DNA from: JAVBSN01 sp031556525
GTDB lineage: Bacteria; Bacillota; Clostridia; Lachnospirales; Lachnospiraceae
Direction: 5' to 3'
Length of the DNA: 26,483 bases
Assembly: GCA_031556525.1 (NCBI GenBank)
Contig: JAVBSS010000008.1
Span: 1-26,483, forward strand
Part shown: positions 8,555 to 15,163 of the stretch, piece after piece
How positions within the stretch are numbered: the stretch's first letter is position 1
How the letters are laid out: each line of letters starts with the position of its first letter
Notes under the pieces: generated by a model
Told to the model about the DNA's origin: nothing
The model's database searches: none
The model's input: the letters and a program-made list of their open reading frames with translations, nothing else
Position numbers and translations under genes: made by a program

Positions 8555-8577
8555 CCATTTATTCTATATTCTCACTT

Positions 8578-9483
8578 CTATTTGTTTCCTGTCAAATTAT
8601 CCACTATTCCTACTAATTTGCCTATCTCTGGTTTTGAAACTTGAGCATTAGCTCCTAGTCTAGCTCCTTTTTGCATCATCTCCTCATTGATTAATGAAGA
8701 AAATACTACGATAGGTAAATGCTTAACTGCTTCATCTTCTCTTACTAATCTGATCAATCTATGACCATCCATCTGTGGCATCTCAATATCAGTAATTATA
8801 CATTTAACACCATAATCAACACCATTATTACGCTTTAATTCCATGAGCTTATCCCATGCCTCTTGACCATTAGCTGCCATAGTTATATTATTGTAGCCAG
8901 CCTTGTACAATGAGTCATGTATTAACTTACTTAATAGAGGCGAATCTTCTGCTATTAATATAGGAATATTATTTCTATGCTCAGAATCAACTTCTACAAT
9001 TTCCGAAACCTTCAATGAAGTTCCAGGACATATCTCTTCTACTATCTTCTCAAAATCAAGAACAATTATTAAATCTCTATTTTTCTTGATTATTCCTGTT
9101 GCAATAGAAGACTGGGTGCTATTCACTGTTGCATCTGGTTTAACTATGTCAGACCATGATACTCTATGTATACCAATTACATAATTAACTTCAAATCCTA
9201 TATTAAGGCTATTAAAGTTGGTAACAATAAGCATATTATTTTTTCTATTTTCTGATTCAACAAATCCAAGTTTCTTTGTCAAATTGATTACTGTTATAAT
9301 AATATCTCTAGGCATAAACATACCTTCAATACAAGGATGTGAATTAGGTATAGGAATAAGCTCTTGATGTGTTAGTATCTCTCTAACCTTTGCTACATTA
9401 ATGCCGTAATGATTACCTGCTACGACAAATTCTAAAATCTCCAATTCATTGGTTCCACTCTCTAATAATATATTAGTATCCAT
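8578..9483 (-). CDS. cheV: Chemotaxis coupling protein CheV (CheW-receiver fusion)
   Basis: A 301-residue protein with an N-terminal CheW-like domain (about 12-155, including EILEFVVAGNHYGINVAKVREIL and IPIPNSHPCIEGMF) joined to a response-regulator receiver domain (about 173-298). The receiver has the acid pair E179-D180, phospho-acceptor D232 (ITDIEMPQMDG), S262 in place of the usual Thr/Ser switch and K284 (SKPE). CheV proteins link chemoreceptors to the CheA kinase and tune adaptation, so the cell is probably flagellated. The Shine-Dalgarno GGGAGGG lies about 6 nt before the ATG. It is the last gene after the sensor kinase and a lipoprotein, 26 bp behind the latter, which suggests co-transcription. 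Confidence 0.95.
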   Translation of the reverse strand: MDTNILLESGTNELEILEFVVAGNHYGINVAKVREILTHQELIPIPNSHPCIEGMFMPRDIIITVINLTKKLGFVESENRKNNMLIVTNFNSLNIGFEVNYVIGIHRVSWSDIVKPDATVNSTQSSIATGIIKKNRDLIIVLDFEKIVEEICPGTSLKVSEIVEVDSEHRNNIPILIAEDSPLLSKLIHDSLYKAGYNNITMAANGQEAWDKLMELKRNNGVDYGVKCIITDIEMPQMDGHRLIRLVREDEAVKHLPIVVFSSLINEEMMQKGARLGANAQVSKPEIGKLVGIVDNLTGNK

Positions 9484-9509
9484 ATAATGCCCTCCCTGAA
9501 ACTGTAAGT

Positions 9510-10298
9510 CTATATAATTTTTATAATGTTTTCTTCATTAGAATAAGTTACTTTAAGTATTAAGCTATCAATACTCTCAATCAAACTATCTGATATTTGA
9601 AAAACTAACACTGCATCATTTTTATTATTTGGTGCAATAATACCATCATACGTAGATAAATCATCCATTAGGATTGTAAGCATCGGTTTAGCAGCCTTTG
9701 TCCCATTTAAGACTAATTTGTATTCTATATCTAAACTCAATAGATCAACAGTAATTGGACTAGCTGTATTGTTAACCACATTAAACTTTAATACCAATAA
9801 CTTCTTACCTTCTGGTGCTTCCAAATAAATAAATGCTCCGTCTTCATCAATAGCTGGATACTTACTCACAATTAAATACTTATCAAATACTATTGACACA
9901 CCATCTATTCCTGTTATCTTGGCAATGTCAGTATTATTGCCACTAAATTCGGGGGGGATATTATCTCCGCCTCCCTCTGTAACGTCATCTGCTATATTTT
10001 CTGTTGAAACTTCTTCTGTTGTAGTATCTTCTTCTGTTGCCTCTGTTGTTTCCGTTGCTTCCTCTGTCTCTGGGACAATCTCTTCCGTATCTAATATATC
10101 CATATCTTCATCATTATCGCTATATTTAACTTCATTATACTTTGAATAATAATTAGAATCATACTTTAGCAATAATTCAGCTGCATATTCTGCAATAGCT
10201 TTATTATCTTTATCTGACAACTCTATAACTTTGGTACATCCAGTTAATAGACTTATCACTAGTACAGTTAGCAACAGTACACTTGCCTTTTTATACAT
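9510..10298 (-). CDS. Lipoprotein with Thr/Glu-rich stalk and C-terminal beta domain
   Basis: A 262-residue protein with a signal peptide (MYKKASVLLLTVLVISLL) ending in the lipobox LTGC, so lipidation at C21 should anchor it outside the cell membrane. A short helical segment (about 25-60) is followed by an acidic Thr/Glu stalk (about 60-110). The C-terminal domain (about 125-262, e.g. LLVLKFNVVNNTASPITVDLLSLDIEYKL) looks like the beta sandwich of DUF4352-like secreted proteins; I am not certain of the family. The Shine-Dalgarno GGAGGT lies 5 nt before the ATG. It lies between the sensor kinase (50 bp upstream) and cheV (26 bp downstream), so it may be an accessory to sensing. A run of seven Cs falls in codons 114-116. 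Confidence 0.8.
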   Translation of the reverse strand: MYKKASVLLLTVLVISLLTGCTKVIELSDKDNKAIAEYAAELLLKYDSNYYSKYNEVKYSDNDEDMDILDTEEIVPETEEATETTEATEEDTTTEEVSTENIADDVTEGGGDNIPPEFSGNNTDIAKITGIDGVSIVFDKYLIVSKYPAIDEDGAFIYLEAPEGKKLLVLKFNVVNNTASPITVDLLSLDIEYKLVLNGTKAAKPMLTILMDDLSTYDGIIAPNNKNDAVLVFQISDSLIESIDSLILKVTYSNEENIIKII

Positions 10299-10348
10299 AA
10301 TGTACCTCCATACAAATCATATAAATATTTTATCATTTATCGTACATT

Positions 10349-11863
10349 TTAACAAGAAGTATCTGCATCAAGTTTTATATAAAAGACCACACCATCATCA
10401 GTATTATATGCTCCATATTGTTTACCATGTGCATTCATTGTTGCAGCTACGATAGATAATCCAATTCCGCTTCCACCATATTCTCTTGTTCTTGCCTTAT
10501 CGACTTTATAAAATTTAATCCAAACTTTATCAATATCTTCCTCAGGTATACTACTTCCGCTATTAAATACAGATATCTTTATTTCTTGTTCAACTTTCTC
10601 AAAGAAAATCTTTATCTGTCCACCCATCTCTGCATAATGAATAGCATTTGAAATATAATTAGATAATACTTCTTCTATCATAAATTCATCTGCCCATACA
10701 AATATGGATGTGTCAGATTGAATATCAACTTTTAATTCATTCTGATTAATAAGTATCTCCGATGAACTGACAATATTCTTAAGCATCTCCACTATATCAA
10801 AACGTTCAATTGTAACACTTTCATTACCGAACTCTATTTCATTAAGTGCCAGTAATTTTTTCACAAGTATATTCATCTTATTTGCTTCATCTGCTATAAC
10901 TTCACAATAAAAATCTCTACTCTCTTTATCGTCAGAAACATTCTCCATAAGCCCCTCTGCATATCCTTGAATTAGTGCTATTGGAGTTTTTAATTCATGC
11001 GAAACATGTGATAAAAATTCTTTTCGCATTTCATCTATCTGCGTTTTCTTCTCAATATCTTTCTGTAATTCGTTATTTGCTGTCTTAAGTTCGGATATGG
11101 TATTTTCCAACCTATAAGACATATTATTCATTGATTTTCCTAATTCACCAATTTCATCATTACTTATTCTCTTAACTTTTGCATTAAAATCTAAATCTGA
11201 CATTCTCTTAGCTATTATTGCCATATGATGAATCGGTTTTGCAAATTTGTTACTAACAATAAACATAGCCACGCAACCAAATGCAGTAACTATAATACCA
11301 ACCGTTCCAAAAAGCTTACTTGCCAATTTAACACTGTCATCAACTCTCTTAATAGAACTTCTAATTACTACAAGATTACCATTTGATAGTTTACCTACCA
11401 AATCACAGAAATCAGAATCCAATCTATTATCATGATTTTGTTGAATTATATACTGTCCATTTCCTATTTTGAGTTCACTACTCATTTTAAAATCGATTGA
11501 ATTACTCTTTTCTGAGGGTTTTGTATTACCCATAAGATTATCTAAAGCAATTAAGGTATCTGCCAATTTACTATCTTCATTAGTATTAGAATATACTTTG
11601 TTATTATCTGTATCTATAACCATAATAACAGTATCCGACTTAGCGCCTACCTTAGGAAAATTATCCTTAATATAGGATTCTTCATCATCTGCATCCGAAA
11701 ACAAAATATCTAAATCATCGTATGTGGATATTAGGCTTTTTCTAAGCTCCATTACAAAATAATCTTTCATTATATAATTACTAATAAACCAAGTAGAAAA
11801 GACACATAATGCCATTAATCCCACAAGAAAAAGAGATAGTTTGAACCTAATTGAATTCTTCAT
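10349..11863 (-). CDS. Sensor histidine kinase, two-component system
   Basis: A 504-residue kinase with membrane segment 1 at about 8-30, an extracellular sensor region (about 31-184), membrane segment 2 at about 186-205, a HAMP linker (about 206-258), and a HisKA dimerisation domain with phospho-acceptor H289 in the H-box SHVSHELKTP. The HATPase domain has an N-box (SNYISNAIHY, 401-410), an F-box region (WIKFYKVD, 448-455) and a G2 box (GGSGIGLSIV, 463-472). It autophosphorylates and passes phosphate to the regulator encoded just upstream. Its ATG overlaps the regulator stop by one base, and its Shine-Dalgarno GAGGTG is inside the regulator's last codons. The signal is unknown. The layout resembles VanS-type kinases, but no resistance genes are nearby. 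Confidence 0.93.
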   Translation of the reverse strand: MKNSIRFKLSLFLVGLMALCVFSTWFISNYIMKDYFVMELRKSLISTYDDLDILFSDADDEESYIKDNFPKVGAKSDTVIMVIDTDNNKVYSNTNEDSKLADTLIALDNLMGNTKPSEKSNSIDFKMSSELKIGNGQYIIQQNHDNRLDSDFCDLVGKLSNGNLVVIRSSIKRVDDSVKLASKLFGTVGIIVTAFGCVAMFIVSNKFAKPIHHMAIIAKRMSDLDFNAKVKRISNDEIGELGKSMNNMSYRLENTISELKTANNELQKDIEKKTQIDEMRKEFLSHVSHELKTPIALIQGYAEGLMENVSDDKESRDFYCEVIADEANKMNILVKKLLALNEIEFGNESVTIERFDIVEMLKNIVSSSEILINQNELKVDIQSDTSIFVWADEFMIEEVLSNYISNAIHYAEMGGQIKIFFEKVEQEIKISVFNSGSSIPEEDIDKVWIKFYKVDKARTREYGGSGIGLSIVAATMNAHGKQYGAYNTDDGVVFYIKLDADTSC

Positions 11864-12540
11864 TATAGCACCTCAAATTTGTAACCTTTTCCCCATATCG
11901 TTTTAATATAATCTCCACATGAGCCTAGCTTACTTCTTAGTTTCTTTACATGGGTGTCTATTGTTCTTGCATCCCCAAAATAGTCATAATTCCACACATT
12001 ATTAAGAATCTTCTCTCTCGATAATGCTATCTTCTGATTCACAAAGAAATAATTAAGTAATTCAAATTCTTTATAGGTAAGTTCTACCGTATTACCACAC
12101 ACCTCTACACTATGTGCCGCTATATTCATGACAATATCACCTGCCTGTAATATGTCCTCACCTGAAATATTACTTGTTCTTCTTAATATAGCTTCAACAC
12201 GAGCTACTAGTATCTTAGGGCTAAATGGCTTTGAAATATATTCATCCACTCCCAATTCAAAACCTCTTAATTCATCGTGTTCATCAGCCTTTGCTGTAAG
12301 CATAATAATAGGCACCTTTGAATCTCTTCTTATCTCTTTACAAACTTCCCAGCCATCCATCAGTGGCATCATAACATCAAGAATTATTAATGCTATGTCC
12401 TTATGTTGCATAAACAAATCAACTGCTTCTTCACCATTGGCCGCCTCTATAACTTCATAATTGCTCTTAGCTAAAAAATCCTTCACTAACTTTCTCATTC
12501 TACTCTCGTCATCAACCACTAATATCTTAACTGTATCCAT
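11863..12540 (-). CDS. OmpR/PhoB-family response regulator
   Basis: A 225-residue regulator with a receiver domain (1 to about 118) carrying acidic residues D10 and D11, phospho-acceptor D55 (LIILDVMMP), T82 and K104 (SKPF), followed by a winged-helix DNA-binding domain (about 128-225) with the typical ELTYKEFELL and THVKKLRSKL segments. It should be phosphorylated by the adjacent kinase and then bind promoter DNA. A strong Shine-Dalgarno AGGAGG is 8 nt upstream. Upstream DNA holds an inverted repeat (12577-12601) that could be its own binding site, but I see no clean promoter there, so transcription may come from the lipoprotein promoter at 13.8 kb. Confidence 0.95.
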   Translation of the reverse strand: MDTVKILVVDDESRMRKLVKDFLAKSNYEVIEAANGEEAVDLFMQHKDIALIILDVMMPLMDGWEVCKEIRRDSKVPIIMLTAKADEHDELRGFELGVDEYISKPFSPKILVARVEAILRRTSNISGEDILQAGDIVMNIAAHSVEVCGNTVELTYKEFELLNYFFVNQKIALSREKILNNVWNYDYFGDARTIDTHVKKLRSKLGSCGDYIKTIWGKGYKFEVL

Positions 12541-12576
12541 AATATTATCCTCCTAACAAACCTTAAGAAAATCATA

Positions 12577-12601
12577 TCACATCATTATGGCTAAAATGTG
12601 A
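12577..12601. repeat. Short inverted repeat upstream of the response regulator
   Basis: TCACAT (12577-12582) and ATGTGA (12596-12601) face each other across 13 nt, 37-61 bp before the regulator start. It could be an operator for autoregulation. Six-base arms are short enough to be chance. Confidence 0.3.
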
Positions 12602-12620
12602 AATTCGCAAAAAACTTTTA

Positions 12621-13181
12621 TCAATCATTTTTATTAGTATCTATACCAAGTTCTTCTTCTTTAGTTTGAATTGCTTTTTCACGCTCTTGCAATTCTTCTT
12701 CCCAACCAGCATATTTATCAAGTATTTTATTTTCAGTATTAATATATCCAACATTTTTATTAGTTGCTGCTACAAAGAACATCCCTACTACTAAAACTGA
12801 TAATGCTATTAATGCTATAATCATCTTTTTTCGTAATGAGGTAGCTTTCTCAATGTCTTCTTCAAGTTTTTCAATCTTAGCTGTATTATCTGGACCACGA
12901 GTTATAACTTGCTTTACTGCAATCGGTACTAATTCATCATCCATGCAATACCCGTCTTCTATCAAAGCATGTCTTAATTCTGATAAAAATTCATATCCGA
13001 CTATTGTTTTGAAAAATTTTCTCTCTATTAATTTGTTGTATACTTCAAGCATTGAATCTTTGTTATTATAATCTGTCTTAGAACGTATCATCTCTACATT
13101 CTTTAATTCCCTTGTAGCAATCTGAGCTTCTCTATAATCTTGAAACATATATCCGCCTACTATAAGTTCTTCTCTATCCAT
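12621..13181 (-). CDS. Unknown single-pass membrane protein
   Basis: A 186-residue protein of no family I recognise. Residues 1 to about 95 look like a soluble cytoplasmic domain (GGYMFQDYREAQIATREL, then helical stretches), 100-118 is a charged helix, 119-139 is one membrane segment (MIIALIALSVLVVGMFFVAAT), and 148-180 is a charged helix probably outside the cell (WEEELQEREKAIQTKEEEL). No signal peptide, lipobox or catalytic motif is present. The Shine-Dalgarno is weak (AGGTAAG, about 7 nt from the ATG). It starts 27 bp after the upstream lipoprotein gene and is followed by the two-component system, so all may share a transcript. Confidence 0.7.
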   Translation of the reverse strand: MDREELIVGGYMFQDYREAQIATRELKNVEMIRSKTDYNNKDSMLEVYNKLIERKFFKTIVGYEFLSELRHALIEDGYCMDDELVPIAVKQVITRGPDNTAKIEKLEEDIEKATSLRKKMIIALIALSVLVVGMFFVAATNKNVGYINTENKILDKYAGWEEELQEREKAIQTKEEELGIDTNKND

Positions 13182-13208
13182 ATACTTACCTACTTCCTAA
13201 ATCCAATT

Positions 13209-13730
13209 CTATTCTTCGCTAGTATCCACTCTAGTTTCACTACTATTCATTAATGATATATTATTATCTTCTGCTAATGTTTTAAGTTGATTCTTATATT
13301 CATCATATTTATTTGCCGCATCTGACAACATCGTACTTGCCTCTGATAATTTTTCTGTATTTTTCTCACCTATTGCTGTTGAGATTATAACCATTGCATC
13401 ATACTGAAGTTTAACACTATCTGCATACATAATCTTCAAGTCTGTCACTTCATCAGTAGTAGTTTCAATAGCTTCTAATTTTTCAATATATTCTTCAAAA
13501 CCAACAACAACTTGATCATTTATTATAACTACTAAATCATTAGAAGATATGTCTTCATTATTAAAATATGAATTATATGCACTAACTGCACCATCATGGA
13601 TTGATTGAATAAGAGCTATCTGTTCTAAATATTGTTTTAAATCATCTGTAATAGGGTTATCTTCTTTACCACAACCAGTTAATCCAAACACTAATAATAC
13701 AACCATTAATAATACACTTACTTTTCTCAT
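13209..13730 (-). CDS. Small lipoprotein of unknown function
   Basis: From the chosen ATG the protein is 173 residues, with a signal peptide MRKVSVLLMVVLLVFG and lipobox LTGC (lipidated C20). The rest is predicted helical and acidic (EQIALIQSIHDGAVSAYNSY, then LKIMYADSVKLQYDAMVII), like a helical-bundle surface protein. The open frame extends 22 codons upstream, but AGGGAG sits 7-8 nt before the inner ATG and the extension would spoil the signal peptide, so the inner start is preferred. A good promoter at 13788-13816 lies about 60 bp upstream. It may be the first gene of the run leading to the two-component system. Confidence 0.8.
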   Translation of the reverse strand: MRKVSVLLMVVLLVFGLTGCGKEDNPITDDLKQYLEQIALIQSIHDGAVSAYNSYFNNEDISSNDLVVIINDQVVVGFEEYIEKLEAIETTTDEVTDLKIMYADSVKLQYDAMVIISTAIGEKNTEKLSEASTMLSDAANKYDEYKNQLKTLAEDNNISLMNSSETRVDTSEE

Positions 13731-13787
13731 ATGTACTCTCCCTGTCATCATAAATATTACCTGCTTATATTGTGCAAGTCTTATACA

Positions 13788-13816
13788 ATTATACACTAGT
13801 TTTATTTATATCTCAA
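13788..13816 (-). promoter_or_regulatory. Strong sigma-A-type promoter before the lipoprotein run
   Basis: On the minus strand, -35 TTGAGA (13811-13816) and -10 TATAAT (13788-13793) are exactly 17 bp apart, matching the consensus at 11 of 12 bases. It begins just downstream of the ssrA terminator and about 60 bp before the lipoprotein ATG. Confidence 0.8.
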
Positions 13817-13832
13817 TTAAATATACAAATAA

Positions 13833-13868
13833 AATAAGCGTAAATAGTATAAACTATCTACGCTTATT
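13833..13868 (-). terminator. Rho-independent terminator of ssrA
   Basis: The arms 13833-13848 and 13853-13868 form a 16-bp stem with one G-U pair and a 4-nt loop. On the minus strand it is followed by a T-rich tail (TTATTTG). It starts a few bases after the tmRNA 3' end at 13874. Confidence 0.9.
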
Positions 13869-13873
13869 CTATA

Positions 13874-14213
13874 TGGAGCTGAGGGGAATCGAACCCCTGT
13901 CCGAAAGCTCTTCCATCAAAGCATCTCCCATCACAGTCAGTGTTTTAACATTCCCTCAAACTAACGCCCACTAACAGGCTTTAGTTCTTAGTAGCTTCAT
14001 AAATCTTCCGCCATCTCAAAGCTTTGATGGTGAAGTGCCTCACAAATTCGGTACCTTAGCTAAGCTGCGAGATTCTTAGAAAAGGCAACTGCCACTAGGC
14101 AGCGTACGCTAAATTTTCGTCTGCGTTTATATTTTTTTCTAAGTTTTTATGTGGTCCTAGTCCACAGATGGCTTCTTCAACTTCTAAACCCCCGTCGAAA
14201 CCAGTACAACCCC
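13874..14213 (-). ncRNA. ssrA: Transfer-messenger RNA (tmRNA)
   Basis: The 5' end GGGGUUGUACUGGUUUCGAC and the 3' T-arm GGGGUUCGAUUCCCC are signature tmRNA ends. The 5' GGGGUUG pairs with 3' CAGCUCC as the acceptor stem, with discriminator A at 13874. CCA is not encoded and must be added. The length is about 340 nt. The resume codon is probably AAA at 14134-14136, two bases after UAG as in E. coli; reading from there gives the tag KNINADENLAYAA ending at UAG (14095-14097), with tRNA-like alanine in front. With SmpB it rescues stalled ribosomes and tags the nascent chain for proteolysis. The genes for SmpB and RNase R, its partners, are just upstream. Confidence 0.96.
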
Positions 14214-14247
14214 TAAATTAGGTGTTTGGTTTACAGACGTTGTATAT

Positions 14248-14253
14248 ATTATA
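14248..14253 (-). promoter_or_regulatory. Possible -10 element of an ssrA promoter
   Basis: A perfect TATAAT on the minus strand lies 34 nt before the mature tmRNA 5' end, just after the stop of the upstream gene. The best -35 at 17 bp is GATACA, only three of six. Any transcript from here would need 5' trimming, which RNase P does for tmRNA. ssrA could also be read from the promoter at 14661. Confidence 0.4.
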
Positions 14254-14255
14254 GC

Positions 14256-14579
14256 TTATTCTGCTTCTGTTGTATCAGATTCTTCTGAAGCACTTTCAGT
14301 ATCTGTTGCCTCTTCCGTATCAGAATCACCTTCTGAAGATTCGTCTTCAGTTGCAGTATAAGTAGCTAACCAATCTGAAAGTTCTTGTTGCATTGCTTGA
14401 TTTTCTTTGTCCTTTTTATTGTTATTATATATAGTATATCCAAAAGGTGTTGCTACTATTGCTAATAAAACAATTATTATAGCGGCAATACTAATATTTT
14501 TCTTTAATTTATTTTTCTTTTCAATTTCTTTTCTATGCTTTTTCTCGTATTTTTTCTTATCTACTTTTTCTTGACTCAT
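14256..14579 (-). CDS. Small membrane protein with acidic tail
   Basis: A 107-residue protein of unknown function: a Lys-rich N-terminus (KKKYEKKHRKEIEKKNKLKK, about 8-27), one membrane segment at about 29-51, a short linker, then a Ser/Thr/Glu/Asp tail (about 75-107, EDESSEGDSDTEEATDTESA). By the positive-inside rule the acidic tail faces outward. A longer frame starts six codons upstream, but the Shine-Dalgarno GGAGG lies inside that extension, 5 nt before the inner ATG, so the inner start is chosen. It sits between smpB and ssrA with its own near-consensus promoter. Nothing in it points to trans-translation. Confidence 0.65.
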   Translation of the reverse strand: MSQEKVDKKKYEKKHRKEIEKKNKLKKNISIAAIIIVLLAIVATPFGYTIYNNNKKDKENQAMQQELSDWLATYTATEDESSEGDSDTEEATDTESASEESDTTEAE

Positions 14580-14610
14580 AATATCCTCCAAAATCATTAC
14601 ATGTATATTC

Positions 14611-14624
14611 TTATTAGCTAATAA
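14611..14624. repeat. Perfect 14-bp palindrome in a 5' leader
   Basis: TTATTAGCTAATAA (14611-14624) is a perfect palindrome in the leader between the promoter at 14661 and the start of the 107-residue protein. It could be a regulator site or a small RNA fold; AT-rich composition makes chance possible. Confidence 0.35.
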
Positions 14625-14660
14625 TGGGTAGATTTCTTCCTCTTTTATTCGCTACCGTTT

Positions 14661-14688
14661 ATTATATCACACTCCAATAAATTATCAA
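14661..14688 (-). promoter_or_regulatory. Near-consensus extended -10 promoter after smpB
   Basis: On the minus strand, -35 TTGATA (14683-14688) and -10 TATAAT (14661-14666) are 16 bp apart, and TGA immediately before the -10 makes it an extended -10 element. It begins 4 bp after the smpB stop and should drive the small membrane protein and possibly ssrA. Confidence 0.8.
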
Positions 14689-14692
14689 TGAA

Positions 14693-15163
14693 TTATTGAA
14701 GATTTCTAATTTTAAATTCTCTTTCGGCCTCTCTCTTTTGGTCTTTATTTGCTATATCTTGTCTCTTATCATATAACTTCTTACCTTTAGCTAAGCCAAT
14801 TTCTATTTTAACTAAACTGCCTTTAAAATATACCTTAAGTGGTACAAGGGTATACCCCTTTATTTTTGCCTGCCCCATAATCTTATTTATTTCATATCTA
14901 TGCAACAAAAGCTTTCTTGTTCTTAATGGATCTTTATTGAATATATTTCCCTTTTCATAAGGGCTTATGTGCATATGTTGAATATATATCTCACCATTAT
15001 CTACCCCAATAAAGGATTCCTTGATACTACATTGTCCTTGTCTTAAAGATTTTACCTCTGTTCCTACTAGAGAAATGCCTGCCTCATAGGTATCCTCTAT
15101 AAAGTAGTCATGATAGGCCTTCTTGTTATTAGCAATTAGTTTTACACCTGTCTGTTTGGCCAT
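14693..15163 (-). CDS. smpB: SsrA-binding protein SmpB
   Basis: A 156-residue protein of standard SmpB length. It opens with KLIANNKKAYHDYFIEDTYE and has the family's GTEVKSLRQGQ motif, with KESF and the YEKGN segment following, and a basic C-terminal tail (KRQDIANKDQKREAEREFK) that enters the ribosomal A site. It binds tmRNA and is needed for trans-translation. The ATG directly follows the rnr stop codon (TAGATG) with Shine-Dalgarno GAGGAG in the last rnr codons, so rnr and smpB are one transcription and translation unit, and ssrA lies 480 bp downstream. Confidence 0.98.
   Translation of the reverse strand: MAKQTGVKLIANNKKAYHDYFIEDTYEAGISLVGTEVKSLRQGQCSIKESFIGVDNGEIYIQHMHISPYEKGNIFNKDPLRTRKLLLHRYEINKIMGQAKIKGYTLVPLKVYFKGSLVKIEIGLAKGKKLYDKRQDIANKDQKREAEREFKIRNLQ

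Noticed and set aside
10349..12540. VanRS-type resistance regulators
   Set aside because: The kinase and regulator resemble that family, but so do many others, and no van or other resistance gene is present nearby.
13883..13897. tRNA-like T-arm, possible tRNA gene
   Set aside because: The T-arm belongs to the tRNA-like end of tmRNA: the partner acceptor strand is over 300 nt away, at 14207-14213, with a tag reading frame in between.
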